From a virus: DNA of 36,433 nt. Made by a program: the position numbers and the translations under genes. Location of the stretch: positions 1 to 36,433 of the IMG/VR virus record IMGVR_UViG_3300029319_000177. The stretch is one strand, 5' to 3'. Below, piece after piece: positions 1 to 6,093 of this stretch. Under the pieces are notes generated by a model that was given only the letters and a program-made list of their open reading frames with translations, did no database searches and was not told the DNA's origin. Position 1 is the stretch's first letter. Each line of letters starts with the position of its first letter.

Positions 1-13
1 CCTTCGGATGACC
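1..13. repeat. Left copy of 13-bp terminal direct repeat (candidate cohesive end)
   Basis: CCTTCGGATGACC opens the window and recurs at 36420-36432; the next base differs (C at 14, A at 36433). Joined at this repeat, the sequence lies between the structural-like gene at 60-809 and the terminase small subunit at 36337, where lambda-type phages carry cos. The 13 bp is close to the 12-nt lambda overhang. It could instead be an assembler overlap on a circular contig. Confidence 0.6.
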
Positions 14-59
14 CACATAGATATGCACAGAAAGAACCTAGTGATGCCAATAGGTTTGC

Positions 60-809
60 TTAAAATAAGCCTGTACGTAAATCAGCTTTACCTTTTTTAA
101 CTTCATTTCTAACGTTCTTAGCTAACTCATACCTTAAGTACTTACCAAAGTTTGTTTGTACATTTTTTTCAACAATAGATGTAGCAGGGAACTTAGAATC
201 ATAGGTTACTGTTGACCTTGCTATAAACAATGGTCTTAATACAAAATTACGTTCACGCTTATATACACCTGCTGGTCTATTACCACCTTTAGGTTTGCCA
301 ATAAATATATTATTACCAGTTCTATTACCTGTGCCTACGCTATTAAGCAACTTACCTATATTGCCTTTAGTAATGTTTCCATACTTATCACGCTTCATAT
401 AACCTGTTGGTACTAACTTTGCATTAGATGGCATATTAACAGCTTTAGGATGCCTTACAAATGCAGCATCATATTTAGCCCTTCTTATACCTCCTAATAT
501 ATTGCCTGTTAAATAACGTGTTTGGTTGTATGGTTTATCTTTAGGTAAAACAATAGTACGTAATGTACGTTTACTTGATCTTATTGCTCTAAAACCTTTT
601 TGTGTTTGTGGTTTTGGTCTATCTAAATAACGTCTTGATGAACCTGCTAATGCGTTTAATGCTGACTTTTGTTTACTACCTGCTACAAATTTAGATCCTT
701 GTACAGTTGTATTTAGTGCATTAGATACAGAATAAGCTAATTGTTTAGTGTGTTCATTAGTCCATTTAGCAGCTTGTGGTAATTCGCTTTTTATGTCTAA
801 TTTGATCAT
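60..809 (-). CDS. Putative phage structural (minor tail/neck-like) protein, 249 aa
   Basis: A basic protein with no signal peptide or membrane segment. Its plan resembles a family I associate with phage structural genes: an N-terminal helix with 'SNALNTT' near residue 30, a 'DRP' motif near residue 63 followed by basic residues, a 'YLTGNILGG' segment near residue 98, and 'DKYGNITKGNIGKLL' around residues 141-155. Homologues are often annotated as minor tail or neck proteins, but I recall the pattern only generally. Its ATG overlaps the stop of the upstream 104-aa gene by 4 nt. On the closed circle it is the last gene before the terminase genes, so it joins the early recombination operon to the late block. 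Function is inferred from pattern and position only. Confidence 0.5.
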   Translation of the reverse strand: MIKLDIKSELPQAAKWTNEHTKQLAYSVSNALNTTVQGSKFVAGSKQKSALNALAGSSRRYLDRPKPQTQKGFRAIRSSKRTLRTIVLPKDKPYNQTRYLTGNILGGIRRAKYDAAFVRHPKAVNMPSNAKLVPTGYMKRDKYGNITKGNIGKLLNSVGTGNRTGNNIFIGKPKGGNRPAGVYKRERNFVLRPLFIARSTVTYDSKFPATSIVEKNVQTNFGKYLRYELAKNVRNEVKKGKADLRTGLF

Positions 810-1120
810 TTTTTTAATAATTTTTCTAATTTTTGCTTTTCCTTCTGTAATTTTTTGTATTGTTGATATGTTTTTTGCAATTCTTCACCATATATTTCTA
901 AAGCAGCTTCACGTACATCATATGGAATTGTAATTGGAATAAATGGTACAGGATCAAAAATTAAATTTAAAATATCAATTACTGAAGCATAACAATCTTC
1001 TTCTTCGTAACGTTTCCAATAAACACTATAAAAAGGTACGTCAGTTTTTATTAAAGAAAATTCTTCATGCCTACATACAGATAAATGTAATTTAAATTTT
1101 GGTATATCTACTAATTTCAA
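806..1120 (-). CDS. Hypothetical protein, 104 aa, TTG start
   Basis: Not recognised. It starts with TTG at 1120, overlapping the SSB stop codon (TTGA arrangement), and its own TGA overlaps the ATG of the next gene by 4 nt, so it appears translationally coupled on both sides. No methionine occurs later in the protein, which favours the TTG start. The last 30 residues are rich in Lys, Glu and Gln and look like a short coiled coil; the middle is hydrophobic and contains 'DPVPFIPI'. It belongs to the ERF/SSB operon, so a recombination or replication accessory role is possible, but nothing in the sequence shows it. Confidence 0.6.
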   Translation of the reverse strand: MKLVDIPKFKLHLSVCRHEEFSLIKTDVPFYSVYWKRYEEEDCYASVIDILNLIFDPVPFIPITIPYDVREAALEIYGEELQKTYQQYKKLQKEKQKLEKLLKK

Positions 1121-1506
1121 AACGGTATAGAAGATGGTGAAGCATTAGTTTTAGTGTAACTATTTTTAGCTTGTTTATCAGGTAAATTAAATTTTTCTAC
1201 CTTAAATTCATATTTTTCTACCCATTTTGTACGTTCAACACCGTTATCATCTATATCATTTTTTAAAAACTTAGTTTTTTTAGCACTACCAGCAACAGTA
1301 ACTTGCAATCCTTTTTTATAGGCATTTAATATTGCTTCACCTCGTTTTGGGTATTCTAAATTTTGCCAAAATTCACAATCAATAAAAGATGTATCATCAT
1401 TGCCATGATTAACAGCAACAGTAAAAACAATTTTGTTTGTTCTATCGTTTATTTGAAAAAATTTAGCATCTTCAGTTAAACGACCACATAAATTAAAATT
1501 AAACAT
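1117..1506 (-). CDS. ssb: Single-stranded DNA-binding protein
   Basis: A 129-aa OB-fold SSB. The N-terminal strand 'NLCGRLTEDAKF', the 'FTVAVNH' strand around residues 28-34, 'FIDCEFWQN' at 41-49 and the 'LQVTVAGSAKKTKF' strand near 67-80 follow the bacterial/phage SSB pattern. It would coat single-stranded DNA during replication and present it to the ERF annealing protein encoded two genes upstream. The C-terminus is short and ends in Ile-Pro-Phe like bacterial SSB, but lacks the acidic run that normally precedes it. The start overlaps the end of the RHH-like gene by 8 nt. Confidence 0.88.
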   Translation of the reverse strand: MFNFNLCGRLTEDAKFFQINDRTNKIVFTVAVNHGNDDTSFIDCEFWQNLEYPKRGEAILNAYKKGLQVTVAGSAKKTKFLKNDIDDNGVERTKWVEKYEFKVEKFNLPDKQAKNSYTKTNASPSSIPF

Positions 1507-1696
1507 TGTTTTGCAGAGTAGGATGGGTTTGCAATAGGTGATTTACACCTGAATTTATACTTAAATTATTATCTGTGCAATATTTGTAAAAATTGACATA
1601 AATATCACCTTGTAATTTAGCACTAATCCTATAACGGTTTTTCCATTCTTGTATTGCTACTTCTTTAGGATCTCTAAATTCTTTTTTGCTTCGCAT
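1499..1696 (-). CDS. Ribbon-helix-helix-like small protein, 65 aa
   Basis: A small basic protein. After a charged N-terminal arm, residues 22-60 fit a CopG/Arc-type ribbon-helix-helix: a short strand 'RISAKLQG', a first helix over 'DIYVNFYKYCTDNN', a turn, then a second helix starting 'SINSGVNHLL'. Such proteins usually bind DNA as dimers, with the strand inserted in the major groove. It is encoded between ERF and SSB with a 1-nt overlap upstream and 8 nt downstream. It could be a regulator or a replication accessory factor, and is one candidate ligand for the GRGTCTACCC sites. The fold call is by eye. Confidence 0.6.
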   Translation of the reverse strand: MRSKKEFRDPKEVAIQEWKNRYRISAKLQGDIYVNFYKYCTDNNLSINSGVNHLLQTHPTLQNNV

Positions 1697-2361
1697 TACG
1701 CTACCTCCTTTTTGTTAATAATAGAAATAATGTATTCAATATGTTTTTGTTCTTGTATTGCATCTGACATTTTTGTTACTGCAAAATGATTTTTAAATTT
1801 ATCATTTATTTCATCAAATTTACTTCTATCATCATTAAATATTTTATTTAACTGCATAATCCATTCTTCTTTTTCCTGATCTGATAAAGCAGTATCTAAT
1901 TGTTTTCCATAATATTGCGTAGCTTCTTCTAACGCTTTATGTGTTTTATTTTCCTGTTGTTCATAAGCAAAACCAGCATCATCAACACCATGCCATAAAT
2001 TAAGCATACCTAAAGTTACATATCTTCTAAAATATGTTTTTGCACTACCGTATTCATATAAAGGATTTTGATTAACTCCTTTTGGTATAAATTTTCTGCT
2101 TGTAGGTAAACTTTCACCGCTTATATGATAAATAGTACTTGCTAAAACTTCTTTGCCATCAATAATTTCATCTGCATGATAAATATGTAAACCATTTTCA
2201 GCTAATTTAGGATTAACAACTGCACATATATAACCTAATTCTGCAAATTCAAATTCAAAACCCCTACCATTTTTTGTAGGAATTTTTGCAGTAGACATAG
2301 AAGTTAAAGGTGGTACTTCTTGCATAAATTTACATAATGCTGCTGTAATTTCTTTAGTCAT
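1696..2361 (-). CDS. erf: ERF-family single-strand annealing recombinase
   Basis: A 221-aa protein of the ERF superfamily (P22 Erf type), which anneals complementary single strands for phage recombination and circularisation. Supporting features are an N-terminal helix, then 'KNGRGFEFEFAELGYI' around residues 30-45, a strand-rich middle with 'SGESLPTS', and the family signature near 105-130: 'YGSAKTYFRRYVTLGMLNL' followed by Asp-Asp-Ala-Gly. The C-terminal third is charged and probably carries oligomer or SSB contacts. It overlaps the upstream 72-aa gene by 4 nt. With SSB on the same strand and a PD-(D/E)XK nuclease encoded divergently, it forms a nuclease/annealase/SSB recombination set. Confidence 0.9.
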   Translation of the reverse strand: MTKEITAALCKFMQEVPPLTSMSTAKIPTKNGRGFEFEFAELGYICAVVNPKLAENGLHIYHADEIIDGKEVLASTIYHISGESLPTSRKFIPKGVNQNPLYEYGSAKTYFRRYVTLGMLNLWHGVDDAGFAYEQQENKTHKALEEATQYYGKQLDTALSDQEKEEWIMQLNKIFNDDRSKFDEINDKFKNHFAVTKMSDAIQEQKHIEYIISIINKKEVA

Positions 2362-2576
2362 TTTACTATTGTCATTGGTTTACGTATAAAACGTTGTGCT
2401 TGATTAATTGCTGTTTGCCATTCACGTATATCAATATATTGACTACTGTTTAGTTTTGTAATGTCTAATGAATCTACTAAAAGATTAAAAGCAACTAAAG
2501 CAGCTTCAACTTGTACAGCAGCACCTTCATATATAGATAATGCTCTATCATATGTAGCGTAGTCATTTTGGTGCAT
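2358..2576 (-). CDS. Hypothetical protein, 72 aa, first gene of ERF operon
   Basis: Not recognised. Mostly helical, with no membrane segment or signal peptide. It starts with ATG at 2576, about 30 nt downstream of the operator-bearing promoter region at 2608-2633, and overlaps erf by 4 nt. No clear Shine-Dalgarno sequence precedes it. Confidence 0.65.
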   Translation of the reverse strand: MHQNDYATYDRALSIYEGAAVQVEAALVAFNLLVDSLDITKLNSSQYIDIREWQTAINQAQRFIRKPMTIVK

Positions 2577-2607
2577 AAAAAAGCAGTTTTTTAAATACTA
2601 CCAATTT

Positions 2608-2633
2608 TTTATAAAAGAGTCTACCCCTTACAA
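2608..2633 (-). promoter_or_regulatory. Operator site 1 with possible minus-strand promoter for ERF/SSB operon
   Basis: GAGTCTACCCC at 2617-2627 is one of four copies of the phage operator. Read on the minus strand, a -35-like TTGTAA (2633-2628) abuts the operator, and TATAAA follows at 2613-2608, but the spacing (14 bp) is short, so the promoter itself is less convincing than the other three. The operator overlaps the stop codon of the 47-aa gene. Confidence 0.55.
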
Positions 2634-2764
2634 TTACATTTAATTATTTTACGTTTTAAACGTTCATTATCTAATAAAGCATCAGCTAATAATTCTAAAG
2701 GGTCATTTATGGCATAAAGATCCCTGTTTTTTATAAATTCCTTTAATTCCTTTTTTGAAGTCAT
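2621..2764 (-). CDS. Small charged protein, 47 aa
   Basis: An open frame from ATG at 2764 to TAG at 2623-2621, preceded by a good ribosome-binding site (AGAGGTT, 3 nt before ATG) and by a near-consensus promoter at 2793-2821. The product is helical, Lys/Glu/Leu-rich at its N-terminus ('MTSKKELKEF'), and ends in a basic tail with two cysteines ('KCNCKG'). Its promoter lacks the shared operator, so it could be an immediate-early protein, possibly a regulator. No family is recognised. Confidence 0.65.
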   Translation of the reverse strand: MTSKKELKEFIKNRDLYAINDPLELLADALLDNERLKRKIIKCNCKG

Positions 2765-2792
2765 AATAACCTCTAGGTTAGGATTTACTTAC

Positions 2793-2821
2793 ATAATAAC
2801 TGTAAAATATTCAATTGTTAA
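2793..2821 (-). promoter_or_regulatory. Minus-strand sigma70-type promoter for the 47-aa gene
   Basis: Reading the minus strand: TTAACA, 17-bp spacer, TATTAT. It lies about 29 nt upstream of the ATG at 2764 and diverges from the plus promoter at 2854. It carries no GRGTCTACCC operator. Confidence 0.65.
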
Positions 2822-2853
2822 GTTTTTTAAAAATTTTGTATTAAAACATAAGG

Positions 2854-2882
2854 TTGACATTGCCAAAAAATAGCCCATATTA
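2854..2882 (+). promoter_or_regulatory. Plus-strand promoter for the RHH/nuclease operon
   Basis: A perfect -35 TTGACA at 2854-2859 is followed at 16 bp by CATATT or at 18 bp by TATTAG. It overlaps the first two of the three 22-bp-spaced repeats, so a protein bound there would be expected to affect transcription. Confidence 0.6.
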
Positions 2883-2919
2883 GGCCAATAAATAGCCATT
2901 AAATTACCAAAAAATGACC
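2862..2919 (+). repeat. Three 14-bp repeats at exact 22-bp spacing (iteron-like)
   Basis: GCCAAAAAATAGCC at 2862-2875, GCCAATAAATAGCC at 2884-2897 and ACCAAAAAATGACC at 2906-2919. Copies 1 and 2 match at 13 of 14 positions, copies 1 and 3 at 11 of 14. Start-to-start distance is 22 bp both times, about two helical turns. They run from the -10 region of the plus promoter into the start codon of the RHH-like gene. Autoregulatory operator or replication iterons are both possible. Confidence 0.7.
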
Positions 2920-3528
2920 AATTCCCGACCAACACTATCTGAAGATCTTATTTCTAAAGTGTTAGCTATTAAGCCTAGTTACCTTACAAATACAGGGTTT
3001 ATTAACTATTTGATTGAATTAGGTTATCAGACTAGGTTACAACAACAAAAAAATATGCAAGACTATATACATAATAAACCTAAAGAATTAACAAGAAATA
3101 TAGAACAACAAAAAGAAGAACTAAAAGAAAAAAATAAAAAAGAAAAACAAGAAGAAAAAGTTATACCTGAAGATTTAAATGAATATAGAAGTTTAATTAT
3201 TGACTATTGGAAAGGTAAAAAAGGTGCAAAAACAAAACAAGCGTGGAAAATGCAAATTACTGAATTTAGAAAATTTTTAACAAAATATGGCAAAGCAGTA
3301 TTAAAAGATCAATTAGAAGCTGCAATTTTAGATGGTACGTGGAAGTCAATTAAGGTAATAAATTATGAACAATACTATTTAAAAAATAATAAATTTAATA
3401 ATCCTGAACCTAATGCCCATCCAAATGTAAAAGTTTTTAAAGCTAGTGAAGCAAATTTACCGCCAACTTTAGCTGAACTAAAACTACAAAATGCAGATAA
3501 ATTTATGGCAAATAAAAATGGATTGTAA
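2914..3528 (+). CDS. Putative ribbon-helix-helix DNA-binding/replication protein, 204 aa
   Basis: Residues about 5-45 fit a ribbon-helix-helix unit: strand 'RPTLSEDL', helix 'ISKVLAIKP', then a helix 'TNTGFINYLIELGYQ'. A long Lys/Glu/Gln linker (about 45-85) looks like coiled coil. The C-terminal part (about 88-155) has a 'YWKGKKGAKTKQAW' stretch and 'LEAAILDGTWKSIKVINYEQY', a pattern I associate with uncharacterised cyanobacterial and cyanophage proteins. Its ATG lies inside the third of the three 22-bp-spaced repeats, so autoregulation is likely if it binds them. It could also act at an origin, since no other initiator is visible. It is first in an operon with the PD-(D/E)XK nuclease. Confidence 0.6.
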   Translation: MTNSRPTLSEDLISKVLAIKPSYLTNTGFINYLIELGYQTRLQQQKNMQDYIHNKPKELTRNIEQQKEELKEKNKKEKQEEKVIPEDLNEYRSLIIDYWKGKKGAKTKQAWKMQITEFRKFLTKYGKAVLKDQLEAAILDGTWKSIKVINYEQYYLKNNKFNNPEPNAHPNVKVFKASEANLPPTLAELKLQNADKFMANKNGL

Positions 3529-4141
3529 ACAAATAAAAAATTACTTAAAACAAGATCCATTTATTGAATTTTATAAAAATGGGCATAAATATTATGATCT
3601 TAAAAAAAAACATATTGTACCTAGATCTATAAGTGATATTAAAGGCAAATTAAATTTTACTAATAAACAATTAGAAGAAGGAATAAAACGTGGAAATATA
3701 GTACATGAAGCATGCCATTGTTATGTAGAAACAAAAGATGATACGTTAGCACTTACATATGCTGGTCAATATAAAAACTATGTAGAAAATTTTATTAACG
3801 CAAAATTTTGGGATGAATTTGAAGTAGTAGTTTCAGAATTTATGCTAATTGATAGAAAACATGATATTGCAGGTACATTAGATTTAATTTTAAGAAACAA
3901 AAAAACAGGTGCATTAGTGTTAGCAGATATAAAAACTGGTCATGCAAATAAGGCAAAAATACAATTAGGTGGTTATTTGTACATGCTAAAAAATGCTTAC
4001 CCATTAATAAATATTGATTATTGCCAAATAATTTTTGCTTATAAAGATGAATGTACTAGAAAACGATATGAAGCAATAGATTGTTTAGCAGAATATGAAG
4101 CAGAAAAAACAATGTATTTTAAAAATCAACTGCAATGGTAG
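3518..4141 (+). CDS. PD-(D/E)XK nuclease (RecB/Cas4-like exonuclease)
   Basis: With the ATG at 3518 the protein is 207 aa; a start at 3491 would add nine residues but overlap the upstream gene by 38 nt instead of 11. It carries the RecB-type nuclease series: Arg58-Gly59...His63 ('RGNIVH'), Glu107, Asp122 in 'GTLD', Asp137-x-Lys139 in 'ADIKT', and Gln149...Tyr153 in 'QLGGY'. Such phage enzymes resect double-stranded ends to make single strands for the annealing protein, here ERF. It is the second gene of the RHH operon and, like that gene, lies upstream of the first operator-controlled promoter. Confidence 0.85.
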   Translation: MDCKQIKNYLKQDPFIEFYKNGHKYYDLKKKHIVPRSISDIKGKLNFTNKQLEEGIKRGNIVHEACHCYVETKDDTLALTYAGQYKNYVENFINAKFWDEFEVVVSEFMLIDRKHDIAGTLDLILRNKKTGALVLADIKTGHANKAKIQLGGYLYMLKNAYPLINIDYCQIIFAYKDECTRKRYEAIDCLAEYEAEKTMYFKNQLQW

Positions 4142-4150
4142 TTACTAACC

Positions 4151-4179
4151 TTGCTTTTTAGTAGAGTCTACCCTATATT
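4151..4179 (+). promoter_or_regulatory. Plus-strand promoter with operator site 2 in its spacer
   Basis: TTGCTT (4151-4156), 17-bp spacer, TATATT (4174-4179). The spacer contains GAGTCTACCC at 4164-4173, directly abutting the -10; the slightly larger GTAGAGTCTAC is palindromic around its central base. Transcription would start about 15 nt before the ATG at 4201. Confidence 0.72.
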
Positions 4180-4200
4180 GCGTTTAGACCCTAAAAACTA

Positions 4201-4437
4201 ATGTTAAGACTACGTTCTTTAATTACACTACCTTTTAGAATGTTTTTTGGTTGTATGTACACAATTAGAGAATACATTTTATTAGAACTACAAAAACAAA
4301 AAATTATTAAACTTGAACCAGATGATGCTCTAGATGAATTAGATACATATATATGGTTACAAGCATTTGATGACCAAAAAATACTATCTACAACTGTAAA
4401 TTATTTAGAAAATTGCTATGCAAAAAGTGAATCCTGA
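4201..4437 (+). CDS. Hypothetical protein, 78 aa
   Basis: Not recognised. The N-terminal 30 residues are basic and hydrophobic ('SLITLPFRMFFGCMYTIREY') and could lie on or in a membrane; the remainder is acidic and helical. It is the first gene after the operator-controlled promoter at 4151-4179 and overlaps the next gene by 20 nt. Confidence 0.62.
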   Translation: MLRLRSLITLPFRMFFGCMYTIREYILLELQKQKIIKLEPDDALDELDTYIWLQAFDDQKILSTTVNYLENCYAKSES

Positions 4438-4753
4438 TCTTTCAAACGAAAAATTTTTAAATACACCAGATAACATTTTGGTGAATATAAGAAAACAACA
4501 AAAGATTATTTTAGAAGCTACTAAAATGATAAAAGGGTTAAAAGCAGAATTAGAAGCACATAAAGAAAATGGTGCAATAATGTCTAAATTTAGTAGTAAT
4601 GGTATTAGTGCTACTAGAACATATAAACCTAATTGGATTTATTCAGATGCCCTTACAGCAGAAATAAATTTATTAGAGCAAAGAAAAAATGCAGAACAAA
4701 ATGATGGTGTAGCAAAAATAGGTGTAAAAAATTATTATTGGTTAGTCAAATGA
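4418..4753 (+). CDS. Hypothetical protein, 111 aa
   Basis: Not recognised. The first half is predicted helical with a coiled-coil-like stretch ('QQKIILEATKMIKGLKAELE'), then a Ser/Gly/Thr-rich segment and a second charged helix. Its TGA overlaps the following ATG (ATGA). Confidence 0.6.
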   Translation: MQKVNPDLSNEKFLNTPDNILVNIRKQQKIILEATKMIKGLKAELEAHKENGAIMSKFSSNGISATRTYKPNWIYSDALTAEINLLEQRKNAEQNDGVAKIGVKNYYWLVK

Positions 4754-4899
4754 ATAAATTAGATCAAATTATAAATTTAAAAGATAAAATTGCTGCTAAT
4801 ACAGATAGATTCTATTTTGAAAATGATTATAGCCTAGATGAATACAATAAAAGGCATGATGAATTACATGCAGAATTAAAGGTGCTAGAAAATGAATGA
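4750..4899 (+). CDS. Small hypothetical protein, 49 aa
   Basis: An open frame from ATG at 4750 to TGA at 4897-4899, overlapping the upstream stop by 4 nt and the downstream ATG (4892) by 8 nt. It fills the gap between two neighbours with the same tight spacing as the rest of the operon, which is the main reason for calling it. The product is charged and helical ('MNKLDQIINLKDKI' at its start), with no membrane segment. Confidence 0.6.
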   Translation: MNKLDQIINLKDKIAANTDRFYFENDYSLDEYNKRHDELHAELKVLENE

Positions 4900-5335
4900 T
4901 GAAAAATTACAAAAACTTTTTGCTTTAGCATCTAATAATGCAAATTTAAATGAAGCTAGTGTTGCAGCTTTAAAATTTGTAAAAGCATTGCAAAAATCAG
5001 GTAAACCAATAAATATTAATTTTGGTGAATCTAAGTTATATACAGAACAACAAGTACGTAATGTAGCTGATAATGCGTATGATAAAGGTAAAAAATGGGG
5101 TTATGAAGAAGGATTTAATGAAGGCAAATTACAACAAAAAACAGCATATAATAACGGATTTAGTAATGGTTATAGTGTAGGCAAAAGTGAAGGTTATAAA
5201 CTTGGACTACAAAAAAATATTAACGACCAAAATATTAATAATAACAATAATATTGTGTATCATAATCAAACTGCTACAGCTACTATAAGAGTAGATTCAA
5301 ATAATACAGGTAGGATTACTTTTAATGGTAACTGA
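4892..5335 (+). CDS. GX3-repeat protein with DUF2786-like N-terminus, 147 aa
   Basis: Residues 4-36 ('KLQKLFALASNNANLNEASV' then 'AALKFVKAL') resemble the DUF2786 helical module, which is also seen at the start of the protein at 10306-11109. Residues 66-105 contain two runs of glycine every fourth residue: G66, G70, G74, G78, then G89, G93, G97, G101, G105, most with an aromatic or Lys next to them. This resembles the deca-GX3 pattern of Yae1-type eukaryotic proteins, where it forms a packed helix. The C-terminal third is Asn-rich and probably disordered. Function unknown. Confidence 0.65.
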   Translation: MNDEKLQKLFALASNNANLNEASVAALKFVKALQKSGKPININFGESKLYTEQQVRNVADNAYDKGKKWGYEEGFNEGKLQQKTAYNNGFSNGYSVGKSEGYKLGLQKNINDQNINNNNNIVYHNQTATATIRVDSNNTGRITFNGN

Positions 5336-5423
5336 AGAAAAAATTGCTAATGCAAAAAAAAGAATTAAAGAATTGCAAAAGTTAATTGATTATTGGTTAC
5401 AACAAAAAAATGGAAGAAATTAA
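5325..5423 (+). CDS. Micro-ORF, 32 aa
   Basis: ATG at 5325 overlaps the upstream stop by 11 nt, and the TAA at 5421-5423 overlaps the next gene by 14 nt. The product is a single amphipathic, Lys-rich helix ('KKRIKELQKLIDYWLQQK'). It is called because it bridges two coupled genes; it may be only a translational relay. Confidence 0.45.
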   Translation: MVTEEKIANAKKRIKELQKLIDYWLQQKNGRN

Positions 5424-6093
5424 TTTAATACCAGCTACATCTATACCACGTATAAACCCTATAAAGATACCTATAGAGCAATCAATACCTAATACGCAAC
5501 ATGTAACTAAAATATTGCCACCTACTCTTACAATGCCTTGTGTAACCCTTAGAAATGATGGTACGCAAAACAATCAATTATTTATAGATGATCCTACAAA
5601 CAATAGAACAATATGCCCTTTACCTTATTATGTGCCAATACAATACAACGCTAAAGAAATACAGTTAATTGAAGAAGCAAAACCACCAACTAATGTAGAT
5701 GCACTAGAAACAAATGTAGAAAATCCTGAAGTACCTGAAATACCTGAAGAAACAAAAATAGAATGTCCAGATCCAAAAAAAAATAATCCTAGAATTGGTG
5801 ATCTAAATAGTGCAGGTACAGAAAAAGTAACTGGTTTTAAATTAATAGAAGAAGAATGTGTAATTTTATGGACTCCTACAACACAAATTGAAAAATATTT
5901 GCCAAGCCTAAATACCGTATCTACCACATTTGCAATAACAATAGTAGCCACTACCGCAGCAACATTAACACCAATATTAAACAAAATATTAAAACCATTA
6001 TTTAAACAAATTATTAATAAGGTTAAAAAATTATTTGGTAAAAAAGGTACAAGATTTAAAGGTAAAAAACCTAGAAAATCAAAACTTACTTAA
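5410..6093 (+). CDS. Cyanophage-type conserved protein with C-terminal membrane segment, 227 aa
   Basis: The ATG at 5410 is used ('MEEINLIPATSIPRI'). Pro/Ile-rich N-terminus; then 'PCVTLRNDG' near residue 43 and 'IDDPTNNRTICP' near 59-70; an acidic Pro/Glu linker (about 95-125); a conserved-looking block 'NNPRIGDLNSAGTEKVTGF'; and a final hydrophobic segment (about 172-198) followed by a strongly basic tail of Lys and Arg. This order matches a protein I associate with marine T4-like and podo-like cyanophages, where its role is unknown. It may be membrane- or virion-associated. It meets the minus-strand gene at 6086 tail to tail, with 8 bp of shared coding sequence and no terminator between them. 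Confidence 0.62.
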   Translation: MEEINLIPATSIPRINPIKIPIEQSIPNTQHVTKILPPTLTMPCVTLRNDGTQNNQLFIDDPTNNRTICPLPYYVPIQYNAKEIQLIEEAKPPTNVDALETNVENPEVPEIPEETKIECPDPKKNNPRIGDLNSAGTEKVTGFKLIEEECVILWTPTTQIEKYLPSLNTVSTTFAITIVATTAATLTPILNKILKPLFKQIINKVKKLFGKKGTRFKGKKPRKSKLT

